Position numbers and translations under genes: made by a program. From contig JAJPIF010000017.1 in the NCBI GenBank assembly GCA_021324885.1, positions 60,926-124,925 on the forward strand: DNA of 64,000 nucleotides. The letters are read 5' to 3'. Of this stretch, positions 28,513-38,338 are shown piece by piece (position 1 is the first letter of the stretch; the number at the start of each line of letters is the position of its first letter). The notes beneath the pieces are model-generated. The model was given only the letters and a program-made list of their open reading frames with translations. It did not search any database and had not been told where the DNA came from. Source of the DNA: Pseudomonadota bacterium (lineage in GTDB: Bacteria; Desulfobacterota; Binatia; Binatales; Binataceae).

Positions 28513-29301
28513 CTACACCATCAGGATGCCGCCATTGGGGTGGAACAGCGAGCCGGTGTAGTACGACGATTCATCGGAGGCCAGGAACAGGGCGGTGTTG
28601 GCGATGTCGATTGGCTCGCCGACGCGGCCCAGCGGCACGCGGCTGATCCATTCCTCGAAACCGCCTGGCTCGGTGCGGATGAATCCCTCCAGCAGCGGGG
28701 TGCGGATCAGGCCCGGCGCCAGGGCATTGACGCGAATTTTGTGCGGCGCAAGTTCAACTGCCAGCACCTTGGTCAGCATCCAGACACCGGCCTTGCTGAC
28801 CGAGTAATCGCCGCCGCCGGGCAGCGGGGTCAGCGCGGCTCCGGAGGACACGTTGATGATCGAGCCGCCCTTGCCCGCCTTGACCATCGCGCGCGCGGCG
28901 TGCCGATCGGTGAGCAGGACGCCGTCAAGATTGACAGCCAGCACCTTGTGCCAGTCGGCCAATGGCTTGTCGATCAACTTAAGCCGTCGATCTTCCGCTT
29001 CGCCGTAGCGCTCATGGGAGATTCCCGCCGCCGCAAAGACGATGTCGATTCCGCCCAGTTCGCGGACCGCCGCATCGGCCATCTTTTCCACCGATGCTTC
29101 GTCAGCCACATCGACCTCAAATGCGATCGCCTTGCGGCCGGTGCGGCTGACCAGATGCGCGACTTCTTCGGCCGGCGCCAGGTAGCGATCCGCGATCAGC
29201 ACGTTGGCGCCTTCTTCAGCGAAGCGCAGCGCCGTGGCGCGGCCCATCCCGCCCGCACCGCCCGTGATCAGCGCATTCCTGTTCTCCAGTCGCAGGCTCA
29301 T
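28513..29301 (-). CDS. Short-chain dehydrogenase/reductase
   Basis: NALITGGAGGMGRATALRFAEEGANVLIADR; INVSSGAAL...YSVSKAG. Confidence 0.92.
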   Translation of the reverse strand: MSLRLENRNALITGGAGGMGRATALRFAEEGANVLIADRYLAPAEEVAHLVSRTGRKAIAFEVDVADEASVEKMADAAVRELGGIDIVFAAAGISHERYGEAEDRRLKLIDKPLADWHKVLAVNLDGVLLTDRHAARAMVKAGKGGSIINVSSGAALTPLPGGGDYSVSKAGVWMLTKVLAVELAPHKIRVNALAPGLIRTPLLEGFIRTEPGGFEEWISRVPLGRVGEPIDIANTALFLASDESSYYTGSLFHPNGGILMV

Positions 29302-29340
29302 TGAAATAATCTCCCGATTACAGTTTCCAGACCGCCTGAG

Positions 29341-31023
29341 CTACTGCGTATTCGCGCCCAGGCGCAGCACCTTTCCCGGCATCGCGCCTGTATGCTGGCC
29401 GTGATCGAACAGCACTTCGCCGTTGACGATGGTGTATTCGACGCCCTGCGCCGGGCTCACCAGACGGCGGCCTCCGCCCGGCAGATCATTGCGCCACTGC
29501 GAGCGTCCCGTAGATCCGATGGTGTTGTAATCGAAGATGGCCACATCGGCGGGGAGTCCGACCGCTATCCGGCCTCTTTGCGGGAAACCGAATAGCGCGG
29601 CTGGCTCGGAGGTGATGCGGCGGACGGCCTCTTCCAGCGTCAACACGCCCTTGTCGCGCGCCCAGGTGCCGATCAGGTAAGTGGTGTAGCCGGCGTCGCA
29701 CAGCAGATCGACGTGAGCGCCGCCGTCGGCCAGTCCGATCAGGGTGCGCCGATCGCTAAGCAGCGGCGCCAGGATGTTCTCGTCCATCATGCTGAGTGAG
29801 AACCAGGTCGCCAGATCATCTTCCAGCGCGATATCGAGGAACGTGTCGAATGGATCGCGGCCGCGCTCGCGGCTGATTTCCGCGATCGTCTTCTTCTCCA
29901 GATGCTTGAGCGCGGGCTTGGACGCGAGGTCCACGTCGACGCGGTTCCAGTCGCTGGTGAAAATTTGCGGGCGGCTCATCTCCTCGCGAAATGCGTTGCG
30001 GAAGGCCGGGTCGCGATAGATGCGTTTTTGTTCCTCGGCCGGTTTGTTAAACAGCGATTTCCAGGAGGTCAGGCTCGCCATCAGGAACGGGTTGCGCAAG
30101 TTGAGCTGCAGGCGCGAGGTGTGCGCCGTCACCTGCGGAATACCGCCGCGCGCGATGAGCGGCTCGATCCGATCCAGGGTTTCCAGGCAGGTGTTCACGT
30201 TGCCGTGCAGCGGCACCAGCGAAAGCCAGGTAACGGGGCGGCCGCTTTCGGTTAGCAGGGTATCGAGCAATTGCGCTTCCTCGGGGGTCAGCAAATCCAC
30301 TTCCTGGCTGAGCGAGATCTCGATCGTGCCGCGGCCCAGCTCTTTCAGCGCATTGGCGTAGCTCTTGAGTTCGTCGAGACTGGCCTGGCGGCAGGCCAGC
30401 GGACGTCCCTGATAGCCAATATGTTGGCGCAGGCGGGTATGGGAAAAGCCCACCGCTCCGGCGGCAACAGCTTCCTTGATCATCGATTTGATCCGCGCGA
30501 TTTCCTGCGGACGCGCCGCGCGATCCATCGACTCCTCGCCCATCACGTAATGGCGAAACGGGGTGAGCGGCGCCAGGAAGGCGAGATTGAGCGCGCAGCC
30601 GCGCCGCTCGGCTGCGTCCATATATTCCGGGAAACTCTCCCAATCCCAGCTCGTGCCCTTCGACAGGACTTCGAACGGTATCCCTTCGACGTTGACAAGG
30701 TCCCAGGTGGCGATTTCGCGGGCTTCGGGCCGGCATGGCGCGATGCCCACGCCGCAGTTGCCCATCACCACAGTGGTCACGCCGTGCCACGAAGAGCAGG
30801 TGACGAGGGGATCCCAGCAGATTTGCGCGTCGTAATGGGTGTGAGGATCGAAGAAGCCGGGCGCCACCATCAGGTCCGAGGCATCGATGGTTTTCTTGGC
30901 GCCGTCTTTGATTTTGCCGATTTCAACAATACGGCCGTTGGCAATTCCCACGTCAGCCTTAAATCGCCCACGTCCGGTGCCGTCAATCACGGTCCCATTT
31001 TTGATTACCAGGTCAAGTGACAT
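29341..31023 (-). CDS. Amidohydrolase, N-acyl-D-amino-acid deacylase-like
   Basis: DLVIKNGTVIDGTGRGRFKADVGIANGRIVEIGKI; VAPGFFDPHTHYDAQICWDPLVTCSSWHGVTTVVMGNCGVGIAPCRP. Confidence 0.9.
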   Translation of the reverse strand: MSLDLVIKNGTVIDGTGRGRFKADVGIANGRIVEIGKIKDGAKKTIDASDLMVAPGFFDPHTHYDAQICWDPLVTCSSWHGVTTVVMGNCGVGIAPCRPEAREIATWDLVNVEGIPFEVLSKGTSWDWESFPEYMDAAERRGCALNLAFLAPLTPFRHYVMGEESMDRAARPQEIARIKSMIKEAVAAGAVGFSHTRLRQHIGYQGRPLACRQASLDELKSYANALKELGRGTIEISLSQEVDLLTPEEAQLLDTLLTESGRPVTWLSLVPLHGNVNTCLETLDRIEPLIARGGIPQVTAHTSRLQLNLRNPFLMASLTSWKSLFNKPAEEQKRIYRDPAFRNAFREEMSRPQIFTSDWNRVDVDLASKPALKHLEKKTIAEISRERGRDPFDTFLDIALEDDLATWFSLSMMDENILAPLLSDRRTLIGLADGGAHVDLLCDAGYTTYLIGTWARDKGVLTLEEAVRRITSEPAALFGFPQRGRIAVGLPADVAIFDYNTIGSTGRSQWRNDLPGGGRRLVSPAQGVEYTIVNGEVLFDHGQHTGAMPGKVLRLGANTQ

Positions 31024-31144
31024 AATCTGCATCTCCCGGTGCGCTTACTATGTTATGTCTTAGCTCAAAGTGTTCCCCCGGGGCCAACACAGTGGTGCCG
31101 GGCGCTCGGGGAACCTGATTTTCCAGCCGAAAGGGGTAACCGCG

Positions 31145-32080
31145 ATGGCAAAACGGAACAAACAGCGTCTGGCCGGCAAGGTCGCCATTGTCAGCGGCGC
31201 CGGACGCGGAATCGGACGCTGCGAAGCGATGCTGCTGGCGGAGCAGGGCGCGAAAGTGGTGGTGAACGATATCGGCAAGGACCCCGACGGCCAACGCCGG
31301 GCTGAGAAAGTCGCCGAAGAGATCCGCGCCGCGGGCGGCGAGGCGGTGGCGGCCATCGACAGCGTCTCGACTCTGGAGGGGGCCCATCGCACGGTCGAGG
31401 CCGCGATTACAAAGTTCGGCGGCCTGGACATCCTGATCAACAATGCCGGTTTGCGCGCCGCCTATCCGATCGACGAAATTACCGAGGAACAATGGAACCT
31501 CGTGCTGGATTCGCATCTGAAGGGCACCTATGCGCTGATCAAGTACGCGGTGCCGATCTTCAAACGCCAGCGCTCGGGGATCATCATCAATACCGGATCC
31601 GAATCCGGGTTGGGCCATCCGTTTAATTCCGCCTACGCTGCGGCCAAGGAGGGAATCGCAGGATTGACGCGCAGTCTGGCGCGCGAGTTGGGGCGGTACG
31701 GGATCCGCTGCAACATGATCCGGCCGCGCGCCGCTACTCCCGGCGGTCCCGAATTCATGGAGATGTACCAGAAATGGATGCCGCTGGCGCAGGCCCTGGG
31801 TCCATTGTGGCTGGGCGAGCGGGGCCACGTGCGCAGCGGCGAGATGAAGCCCGAGCGCGTCGCCGCGCTCGTTGTGTGGCTGTGCACCGACGCCGCCGCC
31901 AACGCGAATGGGCAAGGGTTTTACGTGGCCGGCGACGACGTCGGCCTGTGGTCGGAACCACAACTGGTCCGCTGCCTGACGCGTCCGGGTGGATGGGATC
32001 TCGATTCGCTTGACCAGTCCGGCCCGGACAATTTGATCTTCGACCTCAGCAACAGGTTTTTGGTAAAAGGTGAGAAGTGA
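31145..32080 (+). CDS. Short-chain dehydrogenase/reductase
   Basis: VAIVSGAGRGIGRCEAMLLAEQGAKVVVNDIGKD; LDILINNAGLRAAYPIDEI; YAAAKEGIAGLTRSLARELG. Confidence 0.92.
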   Translation: MAKRNKQRLAGKVAIVSGAGRGIGRCEAMLLAEQGAKVVVNDIGKDPDGQRRAEKVAEEIRAAGGEAVAAIDSVSTLEGAHRTVEAAITKFGGLDILINNAGLRAAYPIDEITEEQWNLVLDSHLKGTYALIKYAVPIFKRQRSGIIINTGSESGLGHPFNSAYAAAKEGIAGLTRSLARELGRYGIRCNMIRPRAATPGGPEFMEMYQKWMPLAQALGPLWLGERGHVRSGEMKPERVAALVVWLCTDAAANANGQGFYVAGDDVGLWSEPQLVRCLTRPGGWDLDSLDQSGPDNLIFDLSNRFLVKGEK

Positions 32081-32258
32081 AGGGTACACCGTCAACCCTG
32101 ACGGCACCGGCACCGACTCGATAACGTTCACGTCAACCACCCCGGGATGTACCAGCGGGAGTTACACGCAATCACTGGTGCTCGGTTCCAAGGGCGATCC
32201 GGTGCTGCTCAGCAACATCAACGGCGACCAGATCAACGAGGAATGGCATCGACAGTAG
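32070..32258 (+). pseudogene. C-terminal fragment of a small secreted protein
   Basis: YTVNPDGTGTDSITFTSTTPGCTSGSYTQSLVLGSKGDPVLLSNINGDQINEEWHRQ*; no signal peptide; pattern resembles C-terminal half of 53235-53693 protein. Confidence 0.45.
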
Positions 32259-32349
32259 ATCGGCTGCGGGAGCGAGCGGGCGGCGTCCCCGGATCGGAGG
32301 GGGTTTTTATCGCGCCGGCAAGGAAGTCATGATCGAAAAGGATTACGGT

Positions 32350-33456
32350 TTAGAACAAATAGCGGCGGGTGTTGATGCTGATGAGCAGGCCCATCGCGGC
32401 CATCAGGACGATCAGCGAGGAGCCGCCGTAGCTTACCAACGGTAGAGGAATGCCGACTACAGGCAGGATTCCGGTCGCCATCCCGATGTTGATCGCGGCC
32501 TGCCAGAAGACCATCGCGGTCAGGCCCAATGCGAGCAGGGCGCCGAAACGATCCCGGGCCTTGGATGCGATCGACAGCCCGCGCGCGACCAAGGCCGCGT
32601 AAAGGCCCAGCAGCAGCATCGAACCGGCAAAGCCGAACTCTTCGGCAAATACGGAAAAGATGAAGTCGGTGGTCTGCTCGGGCAGAAAGTTAAGCCGCGC
32701 CTGGGTTCCTTTCAGAAATCCCTTGCCCCACGATCCTCCGGAACCGACCGCGATTTCGGACTGAATCACGTGATAGCCTGCGCCCAGCGGATCCGATTGG
32801 GGATTGAGGAAGGTCAACACCCGCTCTTTCTGGTACGGCTTGAGCGTATGCCAGGCCACCGGCATCGCCATCGCCGTCACCAGCGCCAGAATTCCCATCG
32901 TCCGCAGGTTTATGCCGGCGGCGAAAATGATGGTGACGAAAATCAGGACCATTGTCAGCATCGTGCCAAGATCAGGTTGTTTCAGGACCAGTGCGGCGGG
33001 TACGGCAAGCAGAATTCCGGGGACCGCGATCTGTTTGAGGCGCAGCCCGCCCGGCGGAGGCTCTTCGCGCAGGTAGCGCACCAGCACCAGGATCAGCGCG
33101 AGCTTCGCCAGTTCCGACGGCTCTAGGGTAAACAGCCCCAGGTTGATCCATCGACGGGAGCCGCCGGTGGCCTGGCCGATCACGCCCACCGTGACCAACA
33201 GCGCCATCACGGCGCCGTAAATCGGGTAGGAGTAGGTGGCCAGCGCGCGGTAATCGAACATTACCACGGCGAACATCGCGGCCGCGCCCGCAACGGTCCA
33301 GATGACCTGGCGGATGATCAGCATCTGGAAGGGCCGGTGTTCGCTGTAGGACGCGCTGGCGACGCTGAGCAGACCGACTAATGCGATCGCAAAGGTCAGC
33401 GCGAAAACCATCCAGTCGAAATGGTAAATCAGCCGGCGGTCGAGCCCGAAACGCAT
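32350..33456 (-). CDS. rodA: Rod shape-determining protein RodA (SEDS glycosyltransferase)
   Basis: FLPEQTTDFIFSVFAEEFGFAGSMLLL; GILPVVGIPLPLVSYGGSSLI. Confidence 0.96.
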   Translation of the reverse strand: MRFGLDRRLIYHFDWMVFALTFAIALVGLLSVASASYSEHRPFQMLIIRQVIWTVAGAAAMFAVVMFDYRALATYSYPIYGAVMALLVTVGVIGQATGGSRRWINLGLFTLEPSELAKLALILVLVRYLREEPPPGGLRLKQIAVPGILLAVPAALVLKQPDLGTMLTMVLIFVTIIFAAGINLRTMGILALVTAMAMPVAWHTLKPYQKERVLTFLNPQSDPLGAGYHVIQSEIAVGSGGSWGKGFLKGTQARLNFLPEQTTDFIFSVFAEEFGFAGSMLLLGLYAALVARGLSIASKARDRFGALLALGLTAMVFWQAAINIGMATGILPVVGIPLPLVSYGGSSLIVLMAAMGLLISINTRRYLF

Positions 33457-33461
33457 CGCCG

Positions 33462-35354
33462 TTAGTCTCCGTGTTCCTTGATCGTATCTGACGCCTTGGC
33501 TAATGCCCCGGCGGGCAGGGGCTGGCTGGGCGGGTAAAGCTGGAAGTATTTGAGTAGCACGTCGCGCACGACCGGGGCCGCGGAACTGCCGCCATGGCCG
33601 CCATGTTCGATGACGCAGGCTATCGCGATGCGAGGATCATTGCCGGGCGCCCATGCGATGAACCATCCGTGATCGCGGTAGCGCCATGGCAGCGCATCTT
33701 CCTTGACCCGGGCGCCGGCGGCCTCTTTCACCACCTGGGCGGTTCCCGTCTTGCCGCAGACCTCGACGCCGGGAATCGCCGCCTTGCGTGCGGTTCCCAT
33801 CGGGCTGTTGACGACTCCGCAGGCGCCCTCCTGGAGTATCTCTTTCTGTTCGGGCGTCAACGGGATTCGCGCTTCGACTTCCGGCTCATAGGACTTGATG
33901 GTAGAGCCGTCGAGCGCCTCGATACGTTTGACGAAATGCGGTTTGTAGCGGATTCCGCCTTCGGCCACCTCGGCCGCCAACTGGGCCAGTTGCAGCGGCG
34001 TCGCGTTGACGTAGCCCTGTCCGATCGCGACTGAAAGGGTCTCGGCCGGATACCAGCGCTCATGGAAACGGCGTTCCTTCCACTCGGTTGATGGGATCGT
34101 GCCGGTTTTCTCGTGCCCCAACGGAATGCCGGAAGGGACGCCCAATCCCAGCCGATGCGCCCATTGAGCAATCCGGTCCACACCCAGGCGCTCGCCAACG
34201 TTGTAGAAATACACGTCGCACGATTCGATGATCGCGTTGACCAGGCCGATCGTCCCGTGACCCTGTTTGCGCCAGCAGCGGTATTCCCGATTTCCATACC
34301 AAAGCCCGCCCCCGCAATGGAACGAGGTTGACCTGGTCAGCAGATGGTCCTCCATGCCTGCGATCGTATCGACCAGCTTGAAGGTCGACCCCGGCGGATA
34401 GGTGCCCTGGATTACGCGATCCTCGAGCGGATGGGTCGGATTGTTCATCAACTGCCGCCATTGTGCGGCGGTAAGGCCGCTGGCGAATTCATTGGGGTCA
34501 AAGGACGGATGACTGACCATCGCCAGAATCTCGCCGGTGCGCGGATCGATCGCCACCAGCGCTCCGACCTGGTTACCTAGCGCTTCCTCCGCGGTTTCCT
34601 GCAAATCCAAATCGATGGTCAGGATGACGCTGGCGCCGGGTTTTTCCGGCGTTTCGTTAAGCACCCGCAGACGGCGTCCGACCGCGTCGACCTCGATTTC
34701 CTGGTCGCCGCTGACGCCGCGCAGGTAATCTTCCCATCCGCGCTCCAGGCCGAATTTCCCGATCTCGTCGCCCATGTGATAGCCCGGCAGCTTTCTGAGT
34801 TCGGTCTCGCTGACTTCGCCGACGTAGCCCAGCAGATGGGCCGCCAGCGGACCATAGATATAACGTCGGCGCGGCGTCACCTGGATGCTGACGCCGGGCA
34901 ACTCAAGTTGATGGGTTTCAATTCCGACCACCTGATCCCAGCTCAGCCGCTCCTTGACCGTCACCGGCTCGGAGGAAGGTAATCCATCGTCTTCCGCCTG
35001 AGAGATCTTATCCTCGATGTGGTCGTCGCCGATAAATTGCTCGAGCCTGCGGATGGTCGCAGCGCGATTGCGCAGATCTTCAGGCACGAGTACGGCGTCA
35101 TAGGAGGGGCGGGTATCGACCAGTACACGATGGCGGCGGTCGAAGATAAGGCCCCTTGATGCGGGAATGCGGCGGATACGGATCCGGTTGCGATCGGCCA
35201 AATCCGCCATCCGGTGGGTCTCGATGATCTGGAGGTAATAAAGGCGCAGCGCCACCGCGCCCAGCACCAGCATCATCAGGATCGATAACGCGGTCAGACG
35301 CGGCTCCAGCTTGGGGATCGGCTGTTTGTCAGGCCGGCGGCCCAGGATCGCCAC
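33462..35354 (-). CDS. mrdA: Penicillin-binding protein 2
   Basis: YPPGSTFKLV; ESCDVYFYNVG; VCGKTGTAQVV; adjacent to rodA. Confidence 0.96.
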   Translation of the reverse strand: MAILGRRPDKQPIPKLEPRLTALSILMMLVLGAVALRLYYLQIIETHRMADLADRNRIRIRRIPASRGLIFDRRHRVLVDTRPSYDAVLVPEDLRNRAATIRRLEQFIGDDHIEDKISQAEDDGLPSSEPVTVKERLSWDQVVGIETHQLELPGVSIQVTPRRRYIYGPLAAHLLGYVGEVSETELRKLPGYHMGDEIGKFGLERGWEDYLRGVSGDQEIEVDAVGRRLRVLNETPEKPGASVILTIDLDLQETAEEALGNQVGALVAIDPRTGEILAMVSHPSFDPNEFASGLTAAQWRQLMNNPTHPLEDRVIQGTYPPGSTFKLVDTIAGMEDHLLTRSTSFHCGGGLWYGNREYRCWRKQGHGTIGLVNAIIESCDVYFYNVGERLGVDRIAQWAHRLGLGVPSGIPLGHEKTGTIPSTEWKERRFHERWYPAETLSVAIGQGYVNATPLQLAQLAAEVAEGGIRYKPHFVKRIEALDGSTIKSYEPEVEARIPLTPEQKEILQEGACGVVNSPMGTARKAAIPGVEVCGKTGTAQVVKEAAGARVKEDALPWRYRDHGWFIAWAPGNDPRIAIACVIEHGGHGGSSAAPVVRDVLLKYFQLYPPSQPLPAGALAKASDTIKEHGD

Positions 35355-35506
35355 GGCCTAAACTCCGGCGGCGAGCCGAAGGAGCCTTATGTTGGGGGTC
35401 GCCTCGCCGCTCGCAGATCCGGGGCGTCGGGGAGAATCGTACCTGCCGATCCCGCGGGGACCGGGTAAACGAAACTCTGGTCGTCCCTTTTTCATTTTTT
35501 CTCAGT

Positions 35507-36016
35507 CTATTCCGCCGCCACCCGCACAGGCAATCGTAGGGCGCGTTTGCCGACGTCGAGAATCATAAAAATCAGCGGCGCGACCGCCGCCGTGATCAAG
35601 GCCTGAATCAGGATCATGCGCCAGGCCGGAGCTTTCATCGTGGTCACGCTGGCGACGCCCGCGGTAATTGCCATCACGCCCAGCGTATTGAGCAAGTCGG
35701 CCAGCGCAACCGTCAGCGGCCCGATGATCTTTCCCGTCACCCATACGTGGCGCGACAGTTCATAGGACAGCAGGAAAATCAGGGTCATCATGAAAGCGTT
35801 GACGCCCAGATGCGTGCCCGACAAGGCATCGGTCGCGTAGCCCATCGCAAAAGCCAAAGCCGGCGCCAGCCCGTTATGCTGCTTGAGCCCCAGATCGACG
35901 GTCAGGATCAACACCAGATTGGGAAATAGAATCCCCGCCGGCAGCCAGAGTCTGACTTCCGTTTCCAGCCACAGCGCCACCAGCGTGGCCACTGCGAACA
36001 GCATCGCCTGACGCAC
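35507..36016 (-). CDS. mreD: Rod shape-determining protein MreD
   Basis: Small polytopic ORF immediately downstream of mreC; ILFPNLVLILTVDLGLKQHNGLAPALAFAMGYATDALSG. Confidence 0.9.
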   Translation of the reverse strand: MRQAMLFAVATLVALWLETEVRLWLPAGILFPNLVLILTVDLGLKQHNGLAPALAFAMGYATDALSGTHLGVNAFMMTLIFLLSYELSRHVWVTGKIIGPLTVALADLLNTLGVMAITAGVASVTTMKAPAWRMILIQALITAAVAPLIFMILDVGKRALRLPVRVAAE

Positions 36017-36017
36017 C

Positions 36018-36875
36018 TTAGCTCGTGCCGGAATCCGTAAGATGCGGTGGGGTTTGAGTAATGACCAGCACCTGTTCCAGCTTGCGCAGGTTGGCTGCGG
36101 GTTGGATCGAGACGTTCAGAAACAGCCCAGGTCCCTTGCGCTGGATGGCGGCGACCGATCCGATCAGCAGGCCGCGCGGAAAGACGCCGTCCAATCCCGA
36201 GGTGACCACCGCGTCGCCGACTTTGATGTCATCGGTACGCTCGATGTATTTCATGATCACACCGTCGTCGGCGACGCCCGCGACGATGCCGCGCGCGCGC
36301 GAGCGCTGAACGAACGCATCGACCGCGCAATTGTGATCGTTGAGCAGCATGACTCGCGAAGCGCTATGACTGGTGGCAATCAGCTTGCCCACCACCCCGC
36401 CGATCGCAATCACTCCCATTCCGGGTTGCAGCCCGCTGCCGTCGCCCTGGTTAAGAATCAGCGTGCGCGCCATCCCGGTCGCATCCGAGCCGATTACGTC
36501 AGCGGCGACAACCCTGAGATCGAGGGCCTCCTTGAGGTCGAGCAGTTCAGCCAACCGACGGTTCTCCAGCTCCAGTTCCACCATGGTGGCCTGGCGCTGA
36601 TTGAGTTGGGCGATTTGCTCCTTGAGGTGGACGTTTTCACGCGCCGCCTTGGTCAGCACGAAGTAGTCATGGAAGAGGTCGGCCGCGCTGCTGGCCATCC
36701 GCGAGCTGGCGGCCTGAAAGGGGCGCATAATTTCGGCAACGACGCCCTCGGGACGTCCCAGCGCGTCGCTCTGTTTGACTCCGCTGGAAATCATATGGGC
36801 GGCCACCAGCAGCAAAACGCCGCCCGCGAGGGCCACCCGGTTGCGCCACAGGAAAGTATCTTTCGGGTCTTGCAT
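36018..36875 (-). CDS. mreC: Rod shape-determining protein MreC
   Basis: Single N-terminal TM, coiled coil ENVHLKEQIAQLNQRQATMVELELENRRLAELLDL, VIGSDATGMARTLILNQG; start MQDPKD at 36875. Confidence 0.95.
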   Translation of the reverse strand: MQDPKDTFLWRNRVALAGGVLLLVAAHMISSGVKQSDALGRPEGVVAEIMRPFQAASSRMASSAADLFHDYFVLTKAARENVHLKEQIAQLNQRQATMVELELENRRLAELLDLKEALDLRVVAADVIGSDATGMARTLILNQGDGSGLQPGMGVIAIGGVVGKLIATSHSASRVMLLNDHNCAVDAFVQRSRARGIVAGVADDGVIMKYIERTDDIKVGDAVVTSGLDGVFPRGLLIGSVAAIQRKGPGLFLNVSIQPAANLRKLEQVLVITQTPPHLTDSGTS

Positions 36876-36956
36876 CACCGCCGCGGTTTGCCGCCGCCGC
36901 ACCCCATTTTTACGGGTTTGGTGTGCTTTCGTTAAGCCTGCGCCGTCGGGCAAACC

Positions 36957-38045
<1,089 letters not shown>

Positions 38046-38338
38046 TCAGCAAGCCACCTTCCCCCGCCGAGATGCCCCGACAACCCCCAGAGGTCTCTCA
38101 GGTTCGTTGCAGTTGTTGTGCGCCTGAACAAGATGGCGAAATCCGCCTCGATGCGTTCAGCCAGAAGCTAACAAAGATAGTCAGCAGGAGGCAAGCGTCA
38201 AATTAAAAAAGCCGCCTTTTCGGAACTTTTTCACCGCCCACCGAACGGCGCGGCGAACCGGTTCGGGTTGGTGGTGCGCCCGAGCGGCTGAGAGGGCGAT
38301 TGCGATATCAAAACCGCTTGGACTACAATCGGAAAGTA

